Assembly (NCBI RefSeq): GCF_000430705.1 | Contig: NZ_KE387202.1 | Location: 1-63,960, forward strand | Direction of reading: 5' to 3' | DNA from: Arthrobacter castelli DSM 16402 | Lineage (GTDB): Bacteria > Actinomycetota > Actinomycetes > Actinomycetales > Micrococcaceae | Length of the DNA stretch: 63,960 nt | Notes under the pieces: generated by a model | Told to the model about the DNA's origin: nothing | Seen by the model: the letters and a program-made list of their open reading frames with translations, nothing else | The model's database searches: none | In this document: one piece after another, positions 61,976 to 63,960 of the stretch | How positions within the stretch are numbered: position 1 is the stretch's first letter | How the letters are laid out: the number at the start of each line of letters is the position of its first letter | Translations under genes and position numbers: made by a program

Positions 61976-62165
61976 GACCATCTGAAGGAGGGGTTAGCCT
62001 CCCTACGGTGGGTGTCTCGCGACCAGATCCGGACAGTGTCCAGACAGCGTCTGGTTAGCCAGGATGTGAGGCGGGAGCCAGGGCTCCAAACCAGCTGAGA
62101 ATCGGGTGAATGCTTCCAATGAAAAGACTGTTACGTGAAGTTTGCTTTGTATTTACCTGAGACCG

Positions 62166-62194
62166 TTGACATGAGTAACGAGTGGGAATAGCGT
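62166..62194 (+). promoter_or_regulatory. Promoter of the secreted repeat protein
   Basis: TTGACA (62166-62171) and TAGCGT (62189-62194) are separated by 17 bp. The predicted RNA has a leader of roughly 185 bases before the ATG at 62389, long for this genome. Confidence 0.6.
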
Positions 62195-62257
62195 TACAGG
62201 TGTGACAGTGGTTCAGGGTCAACCAAGAGGGCCTGCAGCCACCTGATCCGAGAGTGG

Positions 62258-62277
62258 CGACGTGCCAAGACGTCGCA
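62258..62277 (+). other. Hairpin in the long leader of the secreted repeat protein
   Basis: GCGACGT (62258-62264) and ACGTCGC (62271-62277) form a perfect 7-bp stem with a six-base loop. It lies in a leader that otherwise shows no known riboswitch pattern. Confidence 0.5.
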
Positions 62278-62388
62278 TCCAAGCGCTTTTCGGTTCACAC
62301 GTAAATCCGCGTCACAGCGCGGGGGGACTGGTGATCGAATAAACCCTGCCTGGGTGCGCCCCGGGCCCAGACTCTCGAAGGTGGTGGA

Positions 62389-63960
62389 ATGCAGATGAAT
62401 AACGCGTCGGTCCCCGCCGTTGGAGAGACTTCCAATTCACGATCATTCCGCCCCCGGTCGAGGTTCATCCGCGCAGCCTGTCGATTGACGATGGTCGGTG
62501 GCATTTCCGCTCTGGCCTCGATGGCGTTCGTTACTTCGGCCTCGGCCAACAGTGGTTTGCTTTCGGAGCTGGGCACGAGCGAACCGTCACCCCAGACAGC
62601 CAAACAGGTTCCCGATCAATCCAGTACCGGATTGTTGAAGTCGGCCACCAAGAAGCTTGGTTCGGCTGTTCCTCAGGTCGTTGAATCCGCGCGGAAGATA
62701 ACCGAACCGGTGACCGACGCGGTTGCGGAGGCACCTGCACAGGTGACCGGGAAGACTCCGTCTGCGGACCCTTCGGCACCGGCCGGCGCCGCCGTTTCGG
62801 AACGCACGAATGGTGCTGGCAGCGGGAAGGCTGTGCAGGGCAATAAGGGTGCTGTCGGGGCTGCGGCTTCCCAAGCGCAAACCGGTGCGAATCACAAAGT
62901 TCTTTCGACCCAGACAGAAGCGTCGGCCTCACCGACTCCTGTCAACCCGTCGGGTGGATCAGTTCCAGCCAACGCGAATACCCCGACACCGACGGCCGGT
63001 GGGCCTGAAGTCAAGGCAGCAGAAGTTGCCGATCCTGCGGAGCCGTCGAACGCCTCGCAGTCCAAAGGTCTGGCAGGAGCTGTCACCGGCACAGTCAAGA
63101 AGCTGACCGGGGCCGTGCAGCAGCCGCAATCGGACGCCGGCACCACGGAGGCATCATCTCAAGACAGTGGAAGCGTGGACTCGGCGGATCCGTCGGGCTT
63201 CGGAGGACCGGCAGCGCAGCCGGCCGCGCAGCCATCCACTCCCGCTGGCGGGGCAGAAACACATGCAGCCAATAGTGGCTCCCCGACGTCGGCAGCTATC
63301 CAGCATGGAGCGAAGGCAGCAGAAGGTGCCGATCCTGCAGGAGCCTCGAAGGCTTCGCAGTCGAAGGGTCTGGCAGGAGTTGTTACTGGTACAGTCAAGA
63401 AGCTGACTGGGTCCGTGCAGCAGCCGCAATCGGATGCCGGCACCACGGAGGCATCATCATCGCAAGACCGCGGTGTCGTTGGTTCGCTGTTGGACCCGGC
63501 CGAAGCTGCTGCAGACGCGGTTGTTCCAGCGGCGGAGTCAGTTCGGGCCGGTGATGGTTCCCAGGCACCTTCGACTGTTCGCGGTGACCGTGGGGCCGAT
63601 GCAGACGAAGTCGCTATCGACTCGGAACCGGCGAAGGCGCCAGCGACCAACGGATTGGCCGGAATCGTCAGTCAGACCGTGGACAGTGTCGCCGGTGTTG
63701 TTGATCCCGCATTGGTTCAGGCCGAAACCCTTGCTGCCGATGCGGTCGATTCAGCGACGCGATCAGTCACGGCTGACAGCGATGCTCGCACACCGGACGC
63801 TATCCAGGCCCAGGAAGTTACGGCTCAAGCAGTCCCGGCGAAAGCATCAGCCTCGCACTCTCTGGCGGGACTCCTTGACTTGAGCGTTGCCCAGCCACGT
63901 GGTGCTGTGACCGATACGGTGCCTAGTGCTGGCGGCGCCGAGACACGGTCGGTTTTGGAT
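62389..63960 (+). CDS. Secreted modular repeat protein (5' part; cut by window end)
   Basis: A frame of 524 codons open to the window edge. The ATG at 62389 has AAGGTGGTGG in front. The N-terminus is basic (residues 17-32, several Arg), then a hydrophobic core and a signal-peptidase-like ASA/NSG site near residue 54, so it is exported. The mature part is Ala/Thr/Ser/Gln-rich. It contains modules opened by GLLKSATKKLG, GLAGAVTGTVKKLTG, GLAGVVTGTVKKLTG and GLAGIVSQTVDSVAG. Two of them are nearly identical and exactly 300 bp apart. The amphipathic helices they predict recall surface or adhesin proteins, but I do not recognise the family; its C-terminus is missing. A long untranslated leader precedes it. 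Confidence 0.8.
   Translation, partial: MQMNNASVPAVGETSNSRSFRPRSRFIRAACRLTMVGGISALASMAFVTSASANSGLLSELGTSEPSPQTAKQVPDQSSTGLLKSATKKLGSAVPQVVESARKITEPVTDAVAEAPAQVTGKTPSADPSAPAGAAVSERTNGAGSGKAVQGNKGAVGAAASQAQTGANHKVLSTQTEASASPTPVNPSGGSVPANANTPTPTAGGPEVKAAEVADPAEPSNASQSKGLAGAVTGTVKKLTGAVQQPQSDAGTTEASSQDSGSVDSADPSGFGGPAAQPAAQPSTPAGGAETHAANSGSPTSAAIQHGAKAAEGADPAGASKASQSKGLAGVVTGTVKKLTGSVQQPQSDAGTTEASSSQDRGVVGSLLDPAEAAADAVVPAAESVRAGDGSQAPSTVRGDRGADADEVAIDSEPAKAPATNGLAGIVSQTVDSVAGVVDPALVQAETLAADAVDSATRSVTADSDARTPDAIQAQEVTAQAVPAKASASHSLAGLLDLSVAQPRGAVTDTVPSAGGAETRSVLD
63013..63468 (+). repeat. Two ~155-bp coding repeats with a 300-bp period
   Basis: The segment starting AAGGCAGCAGAAG at 63013 recurs at 63313 and ends near 63468. 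Both encode a KAAE-ADPA...SQSKGLAG-VTGTVKKLTG-VQQPQSDAGTTEASS pattern. Differences are mostly synonymous or conservative, which points to a fairly recent duplication. Confidence 0.88.

Noticed and set aside
61980-62388. c-di-AMP (ydaO/yuaA) riboswitch upstream of the secreted repeat protein
   Set aside because: A GGGTGAAT string and hairpins near 62099 look similar, but the other conserved parts of that riboswitch are absent, and this string lies upstream of the predicted promoter.

Overview
The window is chromosomal DNA from a high-GC actinobacterium, most likely a member of the Micrococcaceae (Arthrobacter-like). This rests on the gene content (Lsr2, DUF3180 behind folK, a DUF2342 zinc metalloprotease, ClpC, DisA-RadA, FtsH-fol-panC-lysS synteny), the very high GC at third codon positions, and the many genes whose start codon sits six bases behind a TANNNT box, as expected of leaderless actinobacterial mRNAs. 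No rRNA, tRNA, CRISPR array, transposase or prophage gene was recognised. Almost all of it is ordinary core metabolism, with a few regulatory and repeat-related oddities.

Layout. 1-9300: the end of an unknown basic protein, then mostly plus-strand metabolic genes: a PfkB sugar kinase, a PEBP-like protein, a HAD phosphatase, a glycerophosphodiesterase, RNase Z, an Old Yellow Enzyme, glycerate kinase and a fatty-acid desaturase. 9389-15301 (minus): a complete fructose PTS operon, fruR-fruK-fruA-ptsI-ptsH. 15600-18700: a pyrimidine permease divergent from a RutE-like reductase, then a gamma-butyrolactone-receptor-like TetR gene followed by a strong match to a butyrolactone autoregulatory element. 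18761-23442 (minus): phosphoglucomutase, a POT peptide transporter, and an amidase that has lost its catalytic-lysine segment. 23615-29700: rhodanese, prephenate dehydratase, a lipid kinase, seryl-tRNA synthetase, a second HAD phosphatase and a SatD-like protein. 29970-36069: an unknown protein, pyrophosphatase, a PBP4-type peptidase, a metalloprotease, tilS and hpt. 36349-50428: ftsH, folE-folP-folB-folK, DUF3180, two PH-domain membrane proteins, a DUF2520 dehydrogenase, panC, lysS, a 47-residue membrane protein, lsr2 and clpC. 50565-63960: an S9 peptidase, an AbiEi/DUF559-type protein, argA-like, dhaKLM, mutY, disA and radA, and a long secreted repeat protein cut by the window edge.

How the genes work together. 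Enzyme I and HPr from the fructose operon would feed phosphate to FruA. Enzyme I could also feed DhaM, whose C-terminus is an HPr domain. Glycerate kinase, fructokinase, fructose-1-phosphate kinase, dihydroxyacetone kinase and phosphoglucomutase give a sugar and triose entry cluster. The fol genes form one overlapping operon that runs through to panC. The most distinctive signals are the butyrolactone-element mini-unit between convergent genes (18579-18707), the palindrome-scarred amidase, perfect or near-perfect short tandem repeats inside several otherwise normal proteins, and the 100-residue modules of the last secreted protein.
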